A stretch of 64,000 bases of DNA from Prevotella sp. (lineage in GTDB: Bacteria > Bacteroidota > Bacteroidia > Bacteroidales > Bacteroidaceae), in NCBI GenBank assembly GCA_017458005.1, contig JAFTGH010000035.1:20825-84824 (forward strand). Direction: 5' to 3'. The notes below the pieces were generated by a model. That model saw only the letters and a program-made list of their open reading frames with translations. It did no database searches and had not been told where the DNA came from. Made by a program: the position numbers and the translations under genes. This document shows positions 42,602-52,051 of this stretch, in pieces. Position 1 is the stretch's first letter, and each line of letters starts with the position of its first letter.

Positions 42602-45600
42602 TTATTTAATCACAATCTTCTTACCATCCTTGATGTAAACACCCTTCTCGGTAGGAGCACCCTGCAGTTTCATACCACGCAGGTTGAACCAACCCTCTGG
42701 ACTCATCTTGATACCGAGATTGTCAACGTTCACGCTCTTAATGGCAGTAACAGAGCCGTCGATTTCCTCCATCAAGAAGGTAGCGTCTTCTGTTCTTGAA
42801 AGATTAGCAGTCTGATCAATGAAGCCCTCGAACGGAACAATGTTCCATTGGTTGGGAGAGGTTGATGTGATATAAGCCCACTCTTTGTAGTTACCCAACA
42901 AGAACCATATCTTACCATTATCAGCACTGGTGACAGTCTTCGTAGCATAGGTAGGCTTGAACATAGAGTTACCACCTGCTGCTACACCTGAGAGATCGTC
43001 CTCTGTAGGAGCGACAATTGCCTGCACACCAAAGTTTACATATCCGTTTTCGTCAATAAGATCTGCAAGGGCTTCTGTCGTCTTAACTACAAACGGCTTA
43101 TTGGCCTTCAGTTTCTCTTCATTACCATTGCCACCCTTCATCGTCAAGTTGAACTTGTATACAGGAGCGCCTGAAGCGTCGCTGTAACCCTCCTCATTTA
43201 CAACGTTCACAATGGCATAACCAAGTATCTGAGAGAGTTCTGCAACAGAGATGTCAAACGGCAGGGTCAAAGTGTTCCACTGCTCTGCAGCCCACTTACG
43301 TTCACCACCAAGGGTACGTGTGTCACGTGAGCCAAGTTTGATCTTCACTGTAGCATTCTGACCTGCGAACGCATTAATCTTATCAACTACATCTGCATCT
43401 GTATCATCGAGTACAAGCGTTGTGTTGTTGATAACGATCAGAGTTCCAATATTTGTACCAGCCTTCAAAGTATAGTTGTCATTGTCAATGGCCAAAGTGA
43501 TAGTACCTGTTGTGGTTTCAGCATCGGTTGAACTGATGGAAAGTTCTCCGTTAAGATCATCCTTTGTATCGTCAAACTCAAGACCTGACACACTCCATGC
43601 ATCTGCATCGATATCATCTACAGTACCACCTATACGGACAACCTGCTGATTTACCGTTGCAACCAGTTCCTTTGGAGTAATCTCGAAGGTAGAGTTGTTA
43701 TAATCAATTCCGTCCGCATAGTAGTCGGGATGATTTACGGTAGCAGTCGCGCTCAAAGCATATACACCAACATTCTCATCTCCTGTACGGGTGAAGGTAA
43801 TAGTTGCAATGGCGTCACCCTCAGCCAGACCTGTTACATAATAGTCTGTACCTGCTACCCAAGAAGAATAGTCGGGATCATTTGATCCATAAACCTTCTC
43901 ATGAGGAGCAACAGTAATGATAACCTTAGAGCCTGCGGCAGCAGTAACAACGAAGTTTGCACCTACAGGAATAACATAAGGATTCTCTGCACGCATCTTA
44001 TAGTTACCGTTTGTCTTCAGTGTACCCTCTGTAAATGACAGCGTAAAAGTTCCAGGAACAAGAGGATCTGGAGCGTTTGATGTCAGGACAGGAGCACCTT
44101 CTTCTGCCCAAGGCTCATCCTCACCAACGATACCAGTAACAACGTACGAGTTGCTAATATCAAGAGGAGTATCCATATCAGTGGTCAATCCCATATTAGC
44201 AGTAACATACAACTCTTTCTCGGTAATAATCAAGTTACCGGGAATGACTGTAACCTCAAAGTTCGGATTGTCATTGGCAAAGGCATCAGTGATGGTTACA
44301 ACACCTTCATGCGTACCAGCATTCTTGTTGGCAGCGTCAATAGCAGCATATGCGATGTTAGCGGCATTATATCCAGCAACCGAAGTCAGAATGTTATAAT
44401 CTGATGCGGTAATATCAGAAATTGTTGTATTCCCATCGTACTCCTTTGTCACATTATTAACCGTAACGGTCAAGAGGGCACCAGAAATCTTGACGTTGGC
44501 AATATTGGTCGCTTCTATTGCTACATAGTTAGCATCCTCAACCTTATATTGAACGGTATAGTTTGCAGCGTTAGTTCCTGTTATCGTAGAAGCGTCTGTG
44601 GTCCACTCACCTTCACCTAACTTGTACTGTACAATACCTGCCTCACCGGCGCTAATCAGTTGCTGTGCTGCACCAGTGTATTTAAGACCTGCAATGGCGA
44701 AAGGTGCTGCGGCAGCCTTCTGTGCGATAGTAACATCTACATATGTAGCACTTTCAACCTCATTGAAGTTAGCAGATTCTACAACCTTGGCTACAATGTG
44801 GTAAGTACCGGCATTAGTTGCCTTCACATTAGCATATGCAACAGGATCACCTGGTTCGTCAAATGTTTCTGCACTTGGAGCCTTATAGGCGATGGTGTAT
44901 ACGACAGGCGCATCTAATGTGGCTGAGCCTTCTGCACTTAACAAAGCCCGTTCTGCTGCATTGTAGGTAAGTTCTGTAGCAGCGGTGGGAGCAGTAATCA
45001 CAGGAGAAGCCTTGGCAATACTTACAGCAATTTCTTCAGGTTCGGTAGTTTTGTAACCTGCATCTCCTTCTACCATGTAATAAACAGTGTAGTTATCTGC
45101 ATCAGTTCCTTTTATTTTAGTTGCATCTGTAGTCCACTCACCTGCAGCACCGAGTTTGTACTTCAGTGTACCATGACCTGCAGCAACAGCACCAGCGGTA
45201 ATCAGTTGCTGTGCCGTGCCTTTGTATGTCAACTCGCCAACAGCGGCAGGAACCGTAGTAATCGTTGGGTCAGTTCCAGCGATTGTAACAGTACCCAAGA
45301 GAGTAATAGCAATACCATTGTAGTTGTCTGTGCCTTGAACACGATACCATACTTTGTGGTCTCCAGCACTTGTTGCTGTAGGAATTGAAGTCGACCAACC
45401 TGCGGCATTGGCTGTAGGCTCGTCAGCACTTTCAATATATTCTACGTCACCAAATGAAGCCACACCAGCAGTTCCAACCAGATTGTAGGCATTGCCAGAT
45501 TCCTGAACTGCCGCATAGGTAGTATTGCTGGCAATTACAGGGGTAGTTGTCAATTCACTGTTTGCCTTCAGGATCCAGAACTTTTTGGTCTTAATAGCCA

Positions 45601-45880
45601 AGTCGCCATAAGTATTGGTCATGTTGGGCGTAACAGTCACCGTATAACCGTCTGCATCCACATTGATACGCTCAGCCTTGTCCCAAGAAACATTGAATTT
45701 GCTGGCATTCAATGCTTCTCCTCCTTTCGTCAGAGTAACAACTGGTGTTAAATCTCCACCAGTATAGGAGGCATTCGCTGGAGTAAGCGTAATACTCCAT
45801 CCATCAGAGATGTCCACCTGTGCCCATCCCGCCAGTGGCAAGAGAGCCATCAAAAACAATAAAAGAAAATGTTTTCTCAT
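42602..45880 (-). CDS. Large secreted MBG-domain surface protein
   Basis: 1092 residues. Signal peptide MRKHFLLLFLMALLPLAGWAQ. The bulk is repeated beta-rich modules of the MBG/MBG_2 type: VTVNNVTKEYDGNTTISDI, PHEKVYGSNDPDY, ELTYKGTAQQLITAG and LKYTGAAQQLISAG are internal repeats at roughly 80-residue spacing. The C-terminal 35 residues, including FNLRGMKLQGAPTEKGVYI then KDGKKIVIK, resemble the terminal motif found on many Prevotella surface proteins, similar to type IX sorting signals. Expected on the cell surface or secreted; an adhesive role is inference from MBG modules. Confidence 0.85.
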   Translation of the reverse strand: MRKHFLLLFLMALLPLAGWAQVDISDGWSITLTPANASYTGGDLTPVVTLTKGGEALNASKFNVSWDKAERINVDADGYTVTVTPNMTNTYGDLAIKTKKFWILKANSELTTTPVIASNTTYAAVQESGNAYNLVGTAGVASFGDVEYIESADEPTANAAGWSTSIPTATSAGDHKVWYRVQGTDNYNGIAITLLGTVTIAGTDPTITTVPAAVGELTYKGTAQQLITAGAVAAGHGTLKYKLGAAGEWTTDATKIKGTDADNYTVYYMVEGDAGYKTTEPEEIAVSIAKASPVITAPTAATELTYNAAERALLSAEGSATLDAPVVYTIAYKAPSAETFDEPGDPVAYANVKATNAGTYHIVAKVVESANFNEVESATYVDVTIAQKAAAAPFAIAGLKYTGAAQQLISAGEAGIVQYKLGEGEWTTDASTITGTNAANYTVQYKVEDANYVAIEATNIANVKISGALLTVTVNNVTKEYDGNTTISDITASDYNILTSVAGYNAANIAYAAIDAANKNAGTHEGVVTITDAFANDNPNFEVTVIPGNLIITEKELYVTANMGLTTDMDTPLDISNSYVVTGIVGEDEPWAEEGAPVLTSNAPDPLVPGTFTLSFTEGTLKTNGNYKMRAENPYVIPVGANFVVTAAAGSKVIITVAPHEKVYGSNDPDYSSWVAGTDYYVTGLAEGDAIATITFTRTGDENVGVYALSATATVNHPDYYADGIDYNNSTFEITPKELVATVNQQVVRIGGTVDDIDADAWSVSGLEFDDTKDDLNGELSISSTDAETTTGTITLAIDNDNYTLKAGTNIGTLIVINNTTLVLDDTDADVVDKINAFAGQNATVKIKLGSRDTRTLGGERKWAAEQWNTLTLPFDISVAELSQILGYAIVNVVNEEGYSDASGAPVYKFNLTMKGGNGNEEKLKANKPFVVKTTEALADLIDENGYVNFGVQAIVAPTEDDLSGVAAGGNSMFKPTYATKTVTSADNGKIWFLLGNYKEWAYITSTSPNQWNIVPFEGFIDQTANLSRTEDATFLMEEIDGSVTAIKSVNVDNLGIKMSPEGWFNLRGMKLQGAPTEKGVYIKDGKKIVIK

Positions 45881-46413
45881 AATCTTAAAATTTAATTAAA
45901 CTATTTGTTAATAACACACATTATCGCTTTGACCGACTCTCCCCGGATCGGCTGTGAAATTAACAAAAGTATGGAAACAAAAAAGACGTGGGAGTAAGTT
46001 CCTCTCGCGCTTATCCCTAAGATCAGGCCTTCGCATTGCCCCTTGGTAAGGATAAGCAACTCGAAGCCTGCCCACGCCGTGATGATAAATATATCGACAC
46101 ACCACGGCACACCAAACTTATATATATGCTAAAAGAGTACACCCATTGCTGGGGTATACACCTTATTATATATATAAAGGAAATGTGAACCGTAGGGAGA
46201 TATAAAATCAACCCAACGTAGACGCTCTCTGTTGCATCACCGCTGTACCAAGAATCAAAGTTGCGAAGTTCGATCTTACAGACAGTAACGTTCGAAAACG
46301 TCCTTTCGAGACTGGGCGTACAACTGCCCTGGGGTCTCATTCCATCGATGTTTTTGTGCCCCACCCTCACATGGGCAGGCTGGAAAATGCACTTTGCAGA
46401 ACAATTTCCGCTG
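45881..46413 (-). promoter_or_regulatory. About 530-nt structured leader of the MBG operon
   Basis: From the promoter at 46414 to the ATG at 45880 no good frame is found, but three hairpins are: 46137-46144/46152-46159 (8 bp, one wobble), 46076-46084/46100-46108 (9 bp, one wobble), and 46009-46016/46050-46057 (8 bp, perfect). Several open frames run through it (for example 45908-46105) but share no family features. A leader this long is exceptional in this window, where other leaders are 20-80 nt. Confidence 0.55.
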
Positions 46414-46444
46414 CAAAGATAAACATTATTTTCGAATCACCAAA
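46414..46444 (-). promoter_or_regulatory. Promoter of the MBG operon
   Basis: On the minus strand TTTG (46441-46444), 19-bp spacer, TATCTTTG (46414-46421). It is divergent from the plus-strand -7 box at 46466-46473, only 44 bp away. Confidence 0.75.
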
Positions 46445-46465
46445 GATTTTTTAAAGAAAATTATG

Positions 46466-46473
46466 TATCTTTG
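46466..46473 (+). promoter_or_regulatory. -7 box of the transporter gene
   Basis: TATCTTTG followed by CACC, 21 nt before the ATG at 46495. Back to back with the MBG operon promoter. Confidence 0.6.
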
Positions 46474-46494
46474 CACCAAAATTTGAGAAAAAGC

Positions 46495-47481
46495 ATGGGA
46501 TTGATACGATTTTTGAAAGACTGGACACTGCCTGTGGCAATTGTCGTAGGGACAGTGAGTTACCTGACTTTCTATTATACTCCACAATTGGACGCACTTG
46601 GCGATATGTTGAGCCCCGTGTTCGATGTCATCTTCCCACTCTTCGTCTTCCTGACACTCTTCGTGACCTTCTGTAAGGTGGATTTCCACCAGATGCGACC
46701 GCATCGTTGGCATGTAGGGGTACTGCTGGCACAACTGCTGCTGGTGGGTGTCACGATTCTCGTCATCATCGCAGGACCACTGGTAGGAGGTGACGGTCTG
46801 AACATACAGGGGATGAGCGGCAATAGCGAGAAACTGCTCTGGGAGGCATTGCTGACCTGTATTATTGGTCCTTCGGCATCGGCAGCACCTGTGGTGGTGG
46901 GAAAACTAGGAGGAAACATCTCGACCATGACGACCTACACGCTGATATCATCCCTTGCCTCGGCACTGATGATTCCATTGGTGTTCCCTATGCTGGAGCC
47001 AGCAGCCAACGTGGCTTTTATAGAGGCGTTTCTTTTAATCTTGCAGAAGGTATCAATCGTACTACTATTACCCTTGTTGTTAGGATGGGTGATGCAGCAT
47101 TATGTGAAAGGTGTGTGCCAGCGCATCACCGCCATGCCGAACCTGAGTTTCTACTGCTGGGCAATCTCCCTGTCGATCACCACGGGTATCACAGTGAAGA
47201 ATATCATGCATAGCAATGCCTCGTTATGGTTATTAGCGATGATAGCCTTGACCACCTTGGTGCTATGTTTCGTACAGTTTGCTATTGGCAGACTGATTGG
47301 TAGGCATCTGGGTGAGGAAATCAATAGCGGGCAGGCATTGTTTCAGAAGAATACAGCATTGAGTATCTGGGTGGCGTATATGTATCTGAATCCTGTTGCC
47401 TCGATAGGTGCAGGGTGTTATGTACTCTGGCAGAATATCATCAATTCAATTGAACTATATGAGGTAAAGGTAAGCAATTAG
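46495..47481 (+). CDS. Bile acid:sodium symporter-like (BASS/SBF) transporter
   Basis: 328 residues, about nine to ten transmembrane helices. The pattern GPSASAAPVVVGKLGGNISTMTTYTLISSLASALMIPL resembles the two-repeat BASS/SBF fold. ATG 46495 is chosen because the TTG further upstream lies in the -7 box. Substrate unknown; Bacteroidota members transport various organic anions, so the bile-acid name should not be taken literally. The HAD gene starts on the next base after its stop. Confidence 0.72.
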   Translation: MGLIRFLKDWTLPVAIVVGTVSYLTFYYTPQLDALGDMLSPVFDVIFPLFVFLTLFVTFCKVDFHQMRPHRWHVGVLLAQLLLVGVTILVIIAGPLVGGDGLNIQGMSGNSEKLLWEALLTCIIGPSASAAPVVVGKLGGNISTMTTYTLISSLASALMIPLVFPMLEPAANVAFIEAFLLILQKVSIVLLLPLLLGWVMQHYVKGVCQRITAMPNLSFYCWAISLSITTGITVKNIMHSNASLWLLAMIALTTLVLCFVQFAIGRLIGRHLGEEINSGQALFQKNTALSIWVAYMYLNPVASIGAGCYVLWQNIINSIELYEVKVSN

Positions 47482-48171
47482 ATGGACGAGATAAAAGTTA
47501 TCGTATTTGACGCAGATGATACGCTGTGGGACTGCCAGTCATGGTTTGATGAGGTGGAACAGCGATGCTGTGACTTGTTAAAGCCATGGGCGACAGCACG
47601 AGAGGTAAGTGAAGGATTGTTTGCTACAGAGCACCGAAACTTACCCTTGACAGGTTATGGCACGAAAGCATTCACACTCTCACTCATCGAAAACGCCATA
47701 CGGCTGAGCAAAGGACAACTGACCGGTAATGATGTTATGCGCCTCATCGATATGGGAAAGGAACTGCTGCGATTCCCCACGACACCATTGCCTGAAGTGC
47801 AAGACACCTTGGAGGCACTGTCTGAGTCTCGTCGTTTCCAACTGGTGGTGTTCACGAAAGGAGAACTGATGGATCAAGAGGACAAACTTAGACGGTCGGG
47901 GCTAGAACGGTATTTCTCACACATGGAGACTGTCTCTAACAAAACGGAGCGTGAATACCGACAACTGTGCGAAAACTTGGACGTGGCTCCAGAGCAGACG
48001 CTGATGGTGGGCAACTCTTTTCGCAGTGATATCGCCCCAGCCCTCACTGCGGGAGCATGGGCGGCACATATTCCCTATCATGTGGTGTGGGAACTGGAGA
48101 AGTCGGAGGAATATCCACACGAACGGCTTCACAAGATCGCCCATTTCAACGAGATATTATCTTTGATATAA
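47482..48171 (+). CDS. HAD superfamily hydrolase
   Basis: 229 residues, haloacid-dehalogenase type. Motif I FDADDTLWD (nucleophile Asp), motif II VVFTKGE, and motif IV-like MVGNSFRSDIAPALTAG. Cap domain is helical (about 20-85). Probably a small-molecule phosphatase. Starts immediately after the transporter stop. Confidence 0.86.
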   Translation: MDEIKVIVFDADDTLWDCQSWFDEVEQRCCDLLKPWATAREVSEGLFATEHRNLPLTGYGTKAFTLSLIENAIRLSKGQLTGNDVMRLIDMGKELLRFPTTPLPEVQDTLEALSESRRFQLVVFTKGELMDQEDKLRRSGLERYFSHMETVSNKTEREYRQLCENLDVAPEQTLMVGNSFRSDIAPALTAGAWAAHIPYHVVWELEKSEEYPHERLHKIAHFNEILSLI

Positions 48172-48213
48172 CAACACTATCACAATAATAACAACAACAA
48201 AACACAAAAGACT

Positions 48214-49446
48214 ATGGCACTGATTAATGAACATTTCCTAAAACTGCCAAACAACTACTTGTTTGCAGACATTGCCAAGAAAGTGAACGCTTTCAAGGCG
48301 ACACATGCGAAAGCGGACATCATCTCATTGGGTATTGGTGACGTGACACAACCATTGTGTCCTGCTGTTATCGAGGCACTGCACAAGGCAACTGACGAGA
48401 TGGCGCAGCAGGCAACTTTTCGAGGATACGGTCCGGAACAGGGCTATGACTTTCTTAGGGAAGCCATTTTGAAGAACGACTTTCTACCACGCGGCATTCA
48501 CCTCGACATCAGCGAGATATTCATCAACGACGGAGCGAAGAGCGATACGGGGAATATACAGGAACTGGTACGCTGGGATAATTCCATCGCGGTAGGCGAC
48601 CCAATCTATCCTGTGTATATCGACTCCAATGTGATGATTGGGCGTGCAGGGGTACAAGAGGGTGGACGATGGTCGAACGTGATTTATATGCCCTGTACAG
48701 CAGAGAACAATTTTATCCCGCAAATCCCAGACCGTAGGGTAGATATCATATATCTCTGTTATCCCAACAATCCTACAGGCACTGTCATCTCAAAAGATGA
48801 ACTGAGGAAATGGGTAAGTTACGCATTGAAGAACGACGCATTGATATTCTATGACGCAGCCTACGAGGCATATATACAGAATGACTCGGTGCCTCATTCT
48901 ATCTATGAGATAAGAGGGGCAAGAAAATGTGCTATCGAGTTCCATAGTTATTCTAAAACTGCGGGATTCACGGGTGTACGCTGCGGTTATACTATTGTAC
49001 CGAAAGAGGTGACGGCATCGACGCTGAAAGGGGAACGCATCCCTTTGAATCACCTGTGGAACCGTAGACAATGTACTAAGTTCAATGGTACCAGTTACCT
49101 CAGTCAGCGTGCTGCTGAGGCAATATATACACCAGAAGGTAAAAAACAAGTGAAGGCGACCATTGACTATTATATGAAGAATGCGCATGAGATGAAGCGA
49201 GCCCTGACGAGCCTTGGATTGAAGGTCTATGGTGGAGAACATGCTCCTTATCTCTGGGTGAAGACTCCTCATGAGACTCCCTCATGGCAGTTCTTCGAGG
49301 AGATGCTATATGGTGCACATGTGGTATGTACCCCTGGTGTGGGCTTTGGCCCTAGTGGCGAAGGCTATATCCGACTCACTGCTTTCGGGCAACAGGAAAA
49401 GACGCAGGAGGCATTGCAGCGGATAGAGAATTGGCTAAGCAGATAA
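48214..49446 (+). CDS. dapL: LL-diaminopimelate aminotransferase
   Basis: 410 residues, PLP-dependent class I/II aminotransferase. Makes LL-diaminopimelate directly from tetrahydrodipicolinate, bypassing the acylated route of lysine and peptidoglycan precursor synthesis. IFINDGAKSDTGNIQEL and HSYSKTAGFTGVRCGY with the PLP Lys are typical of DapL. Ends in an intrinsic terminator. Confidence 0.93.
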   Translation: MALINEHFLKLPNNYLFADIAKKVNAFKATHAKADIISLGIGDVTQPLCPAVIEALHKATDEMAQQATFRGYGPEQGYDFLREAILKNDFLPRGIHLDISEIFINDGAKSDTGNIQELVRWDNSIAVGDPIYPVYIDSNVMIGRAGVQEGGRWSNVIYMPCTAENNFIPQIPDRRVDIIYLCYPNNPTGTVISKDELRKWVSYALKNDALIFYDAAYEAYIQNDSVPHSIYEIRGARKCAIEFHSYSKTAGFTGVRCGYTIVPKEVTASTLKGERIPLNHLWNRRQCTKFNGTSYLSQRAAEAIYTPEGKKQVKATIDYYMKNAHEMKRALTSLGLKVYGGEHAPYLWVKTPHETPSWQFFEEMLYGAHVVCTPGVGFGPSGEGYIRLTAFGQQEKTQEALQRIENWLSR

Positions 49447-49466
49447 CTCTTGCTCCCAGATAACAC

Positions 49467-49500
49467 AAAAGAGCCTTAGGCTATTGCCCAAGGCTCTTTT
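49467..49500. terminator. Terminator of dapL and of tRNA-Leu
   Basis: Perfect 11-bp stem (AAAAGAGCCTT 49467-49477 with 49490-49500) with T-runs on both strands, between dapL and the convergent tRNA-Leu. Confidence 0.85.
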
Positions 49501-49507
49501 GCTTCTG

Positions 49508-49592
49508 TGCCGCGAGCGGGACTCGAACCCGCACAGCCATTACTGGCCAAGGGATTTTAAGTCCCTCGTGTCTACCATTCCACCATCGCGGC
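49508..49592 (-). tRNA. tRNA-Leu (anticodon TAA)
   Basis: On the minus strand: acceptor GCCGCGA/TCGCGGC, D arm, anticodon stem AGGGA/TCCCT with loop CTTAAAA (anticodon TAA, reads UUA), long variable arm (TTGGCCAGTAATGGCTG), T arm GCGGG-TTCGAGT-CCCGC, discriminator A. CCA is not encoded. 85 nt. Confidence 0.95.
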
Positions 49593-49617
49593 AGCAGACA
49601 TTTTCAGTTAGCGGGGG

Positions 49618-49649
49618 CAAAATTACGAAAAAACGAAGGAATTGCCAAA
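49618..49649 (-). promoter_or_regulatory. tRNA-Leu promoter
   Basis: TTTG (49646-49649), 20-bp spacer, TAATTTTG (49618-49625) on the minus strand, 25 nt before the mature 5' end. Confidence 0.8.
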
Positions 49650-49671
49650 TATTTTCCTGCTTTTTTAGTCA

Positions 49672-50259
49672 TCACTCTGAGAAAACGGTGACGACACCAT
49701 TAGGACCAGCAGTGTGGGCGTTACGATATTGGGAGAGTCCTTTGTCACCCTCTTGTCCCTCTATCAGCAGTCCTTTATTGTTCAGGTCGTATTTATTACC
49801 ACATTTCGAGCAGGTGACGATACCAGAGCCTTTCTTGTCCAGTATCATGCGGTAGTTGGGACTCGCCATGTTGTTTTCCCTTCGTACACAATTAGGACAT
49901 TGCACGTCGTAAGCGGTAAAAGAGTAATCGCCTAGGTTCTGAACGCCTACAATAATACCATTGTTTAGTCCAAGGCGTAGATTGTTACGCAACTCCTCTG
50001 CAGTCTCTATCTGGCGTGAACTAGCCCCTTGGTTATTCTCAAAAATCAGATACTTAGAACCTCCTCTTGATTCTTCCGTAATCATACAGAAGATGCCATG
50101 AACAACAGGATTGATAGCCACAGCGAGTGTCTGATCAAGATGGATGCTGTTGTCATAGATGAAGCGGCAAGGCCATGACGTATACTCGTTCTCTGCCCCA
50201 CAACTGGTGAGAAGTAAAAGGGAAAAAAGGTAAAAAGGTAAAAGAATGACCTTTCTCAT
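49672..50259 (-). CDS. Hypothetical lipoprotein with zinc-ribbon-like CxxC pairs
   Basis: 195 residues. Signal and lipobox LLLLTSC (Cys 20), encoded partly by the TTTTTACC octamers (50214-50245) as LPFYLFSL. Two CxxC pairs at VQCPNCVRR and VTCSKCGNKY could coordinate one metal. I do not know the family. Start overlaps the argH stop by 4 bp (ATGA), so it is coupled to argH. Confidence 0.75.
   Translation of the reverse strand: MRKVILLPFYLFSLLLLTSCGAENEYTSWPCRFIYDNSIHLDQTLAVAINPVVHGIFCMITEESRGGSKYLIFENNQGASSRQIETAEELRNNLRLGLNNGIIVGVQNLGDYSFTAYDVQCPNCVRRENNMASPNYRMILDKKGSGIVTCSKCGNKYDLNNKGLLIEGQEGDKGLSQYRNAHTAGPNGVVTVFSE
50214..50245 (-). repeat. Octamers encoding a lipoprotein signal core
   Basis: Four 8-bp units of the GTAAAAAG family (plus strand), which read on the minus strand as the hydrophobic signal-peptide core of the lipoprotein. 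Confidence 0.8.
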
Positions 50260-51590
50260 TGGAGTAACTTCTTTTCTGCCTCTTTCACCCGTTCGAAACC
50301 GAAACCATCAAGGACCTGTTGCATCAAGGTCCTAATCTGGTTATTACAGAGATTGCCGATAGAGCCCTCATGGGTATGGTGAATATCCTTATTAGGAGTA
50401 AACGCTCCTGCCTCGATATCCAGTCCTACTTTCTTATAGGCATCACGGAAAGGCATTCCCTCAGCGGCAAGGCGGTTGACCTCCTCAACAGAGAACATCG
50501 GGTCGTACATCGGATTGTCAAGAATGCCCTCACGTACCTCTATCTTATTAATAATATATGCAGCCATCTGCAAGCAGTCTTTGAGTTCGTCAAAGGCGGG
50601 TAAGAACACTTCCTTGATAATCTGCAAGTCGCGAAAATAGCCCACAGGGAGGTTATTCATGATGAGTGTCACCTGTTGAGGCAGTGCCTGTAACTTGTTA
50701 CACTTGGCGCGGATGAGTTCAAAGACATCAGGATTCTTCTTATGCGGCATGATGCTAGACCCCGTGGTACATTCCTTCGGCAATTTGACAAAAGAGAAGT
50801 TCTGGGAGTTAAACAGGCACGCATCGAAGGCTAGTTTGGCAAGGGTTCCAGCAATGGTGGCGATAGCAAAACCAACATTACGCTCCATTTTGCCGCGTCC
50901 CATCTGTGCATATACCACATTATAGTCCATCGAGTCGAACCCTAATAGGTCGGTTGTCATCTGGCGATTCAGGGGGAACGACGAGCCATAGCCTGCAGCA
51001 GAACCTAAAGGATTGCGATTGGTCATCTTATAGGCTGCCTGCAAGAACAACATATCGTCGGCTAGCGACTCGGCATATGCACCAAACCATAAGCCGAACG
51101 ACGAGGGCATGGCGACTTGCAGATGAGTATAGCCAGGCATGAGCACGTGCTTATACTGTTCACTTTTCGCTTGTAACTCATCGAAAAGAACGATGACACT
51201 ATCGGCTATCTCCATCAGTTCGTGACGGGTGAAGAGTTTCAAGTCTACCAGCACTTGATCATTACGGGAGCGACCAGAATGTATTTTCTTACCCATATCG
51301 CCCAGTTTGCGGGTGAGCATGAGTTCTACCTGAGAATGGACATCTTCGGCACCATCCTCGATAACGAACTCGCCACGCTCACAGACGGCATGGATGTTCC
51401 TCAACTCAGCAAGTAATTGTCGCAGTTCATCTGCCTTTAAGAGACCAATGGACTCCAACATGGTGATATGTGCCATTGATCCTAACACGTCATAGGGTGC
51501 GAGATATAGGTCCATCTCACGGTCACGACCCACGGTGAAACGCTCTATCTCCGCATTCACCTCAAAGTTCTTTTCCCAGAGTTTGTTCAT
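50256..51590 (-). CDS. argH: Argininosuccinate lyase
   Basis: Last step of arginine synthesis. 444 residues; signature GSSIMPHKKNPDVFE (the flexible loop with catalytic Ser) and HSGRSRNDQVL are intact. It is coupled to the downstream lipoprotein gene. Upstream, octamers separate it from the SRPBCC gene by 47 nt. Confidence 0.95.
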   Translation of the reverse strand: MNKLWEKNFEVNAEIERFTVGRDREMDLYLAPYDVLGSMAHITMLESIGLLKADELRQLLAELRNIHAVCERGEFVIEDGAEDVHSQVELMLTRKLGDMGKKIHSGRSRNDQVLVDLKLFTRHELMEIADSVIVLFDELQAKSEQYKHVLMPGYTHLQVAMPSSFGLWFGAYAESLADDMLFLQAAYKMTNRNPLGSAAGYGSSFPLNRQMTTDLLGFDSMDYNVVYAQMGRGKMERNVGFAIATIAGTLAKLAFDACLFNSQNFSFVKLPKECTTGSSIMPHKKNPDVFELIRAKCNKLQALPQQVTLIMNNLPVGYFRDLQIIKEVFLPAFDELKDCLQMAAYIINKIEVREGILDNPMYDPMFSVEEVNRLAAEGMPFRDAYKKVGLDIEAGAFTPNKDIHHTHEGSIGNLCNNQIRTLMQQVLDGFGFERVKEAEKKLLQ

Positions 51591-51603
51591 TGCTTTTTCA
51601 TTT

Positions 51604-51643
51604 TGATATTTCGATATATCGATATATCGAGATAACGTTATTT
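51604..51643 (-). repeat. CGATATAT octamer array before argH
   Basis: Five 8-bp units (TGATATTT, two CGATATAT, CGAGATAA, CGTTATTT), running into the stop codon of the SRPBCC gene at 51638-51640 and ending 13 nt before argH. Confidence 0.85.
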
Positions 51644-52051
51644 ATATGGCACCTGTGCCAAGGCATCAGCAATCTTCTCCACACCATCTTGCAAGGGACC
51701 ACTAACCATTCCTTTCAGCATAAAGGGAATGTCTGCTTTCACTGTCACGCGCATCTTACTGGTGGTCTCTGTGACAGGCAATACCTGTATCCAGAGGTTG
51801 AAGGGCATGGGTGACTGCTCGGTCTCGAACTTCACACACTTTCCCTCTTCACGCTCGATGATGCGAAGTTTCAGGAGTCCTACGGGGTCAACCTTCACCT
51901 GTACAGAATCCTCGTCAAAGGCAAAGTCAGATAACTTGTCTTCTGGCACACGGTCACGCACCTTGTCGAGGTTACGCAGGTCGCTGATATTACGATATAC
52001 GTCCTCTACCGCATAGGGTATCTGCTTGACGCTACTCTCGAATTTTGTCAT
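51638..52051 (-). CDS. SRPBCC family protein
   Basis: 137 residues from the Met in MTKFESSVKQIPYA. Pattern of the START/Bet v 1 fold: PYAVEDVYRNISDLRNLD, a central beta region and a closing helix LQDGVEKIADALA. Function unknown; the fold binds small hydrophobic ligands or lipids. Starts with ATGA overlap on the pyrE stop. Confidence 0.78.
   Translation of the reverse strand: MTKFESSVKQIPYAVEDVYRNISDLRNLDKVRDRVPEDKLSDFAFDEDSVQVKVDPVGLLKLRIIEREEGKCVKFETEQSPMPFNLWIQVLPVTETTSKMRVTVKADIPFMLKGMVSGPLQDGVEKIADALAQVPYK

Noticed and set aside
45908-46370. Minus-strand frames of 65, 69 and 115 codons in the MBG leader
   Set aside because: They overlap each other in different frames, start inside a hairpin region, have odd composition and no domain. 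I treat the DNA as a leader.
49484-49855. A plus-strand frame of 123 codons across the tRNA-Leu
   Set aside because: Its N-terminal part is the antisense of tRNA-Leu (49508-49592) and the rest is antisense to the lipoprotein gene at 49672. The RERDSNPHSHYWPRDFKSLVS pattern is a known artefact of tRNA-Leu translation.
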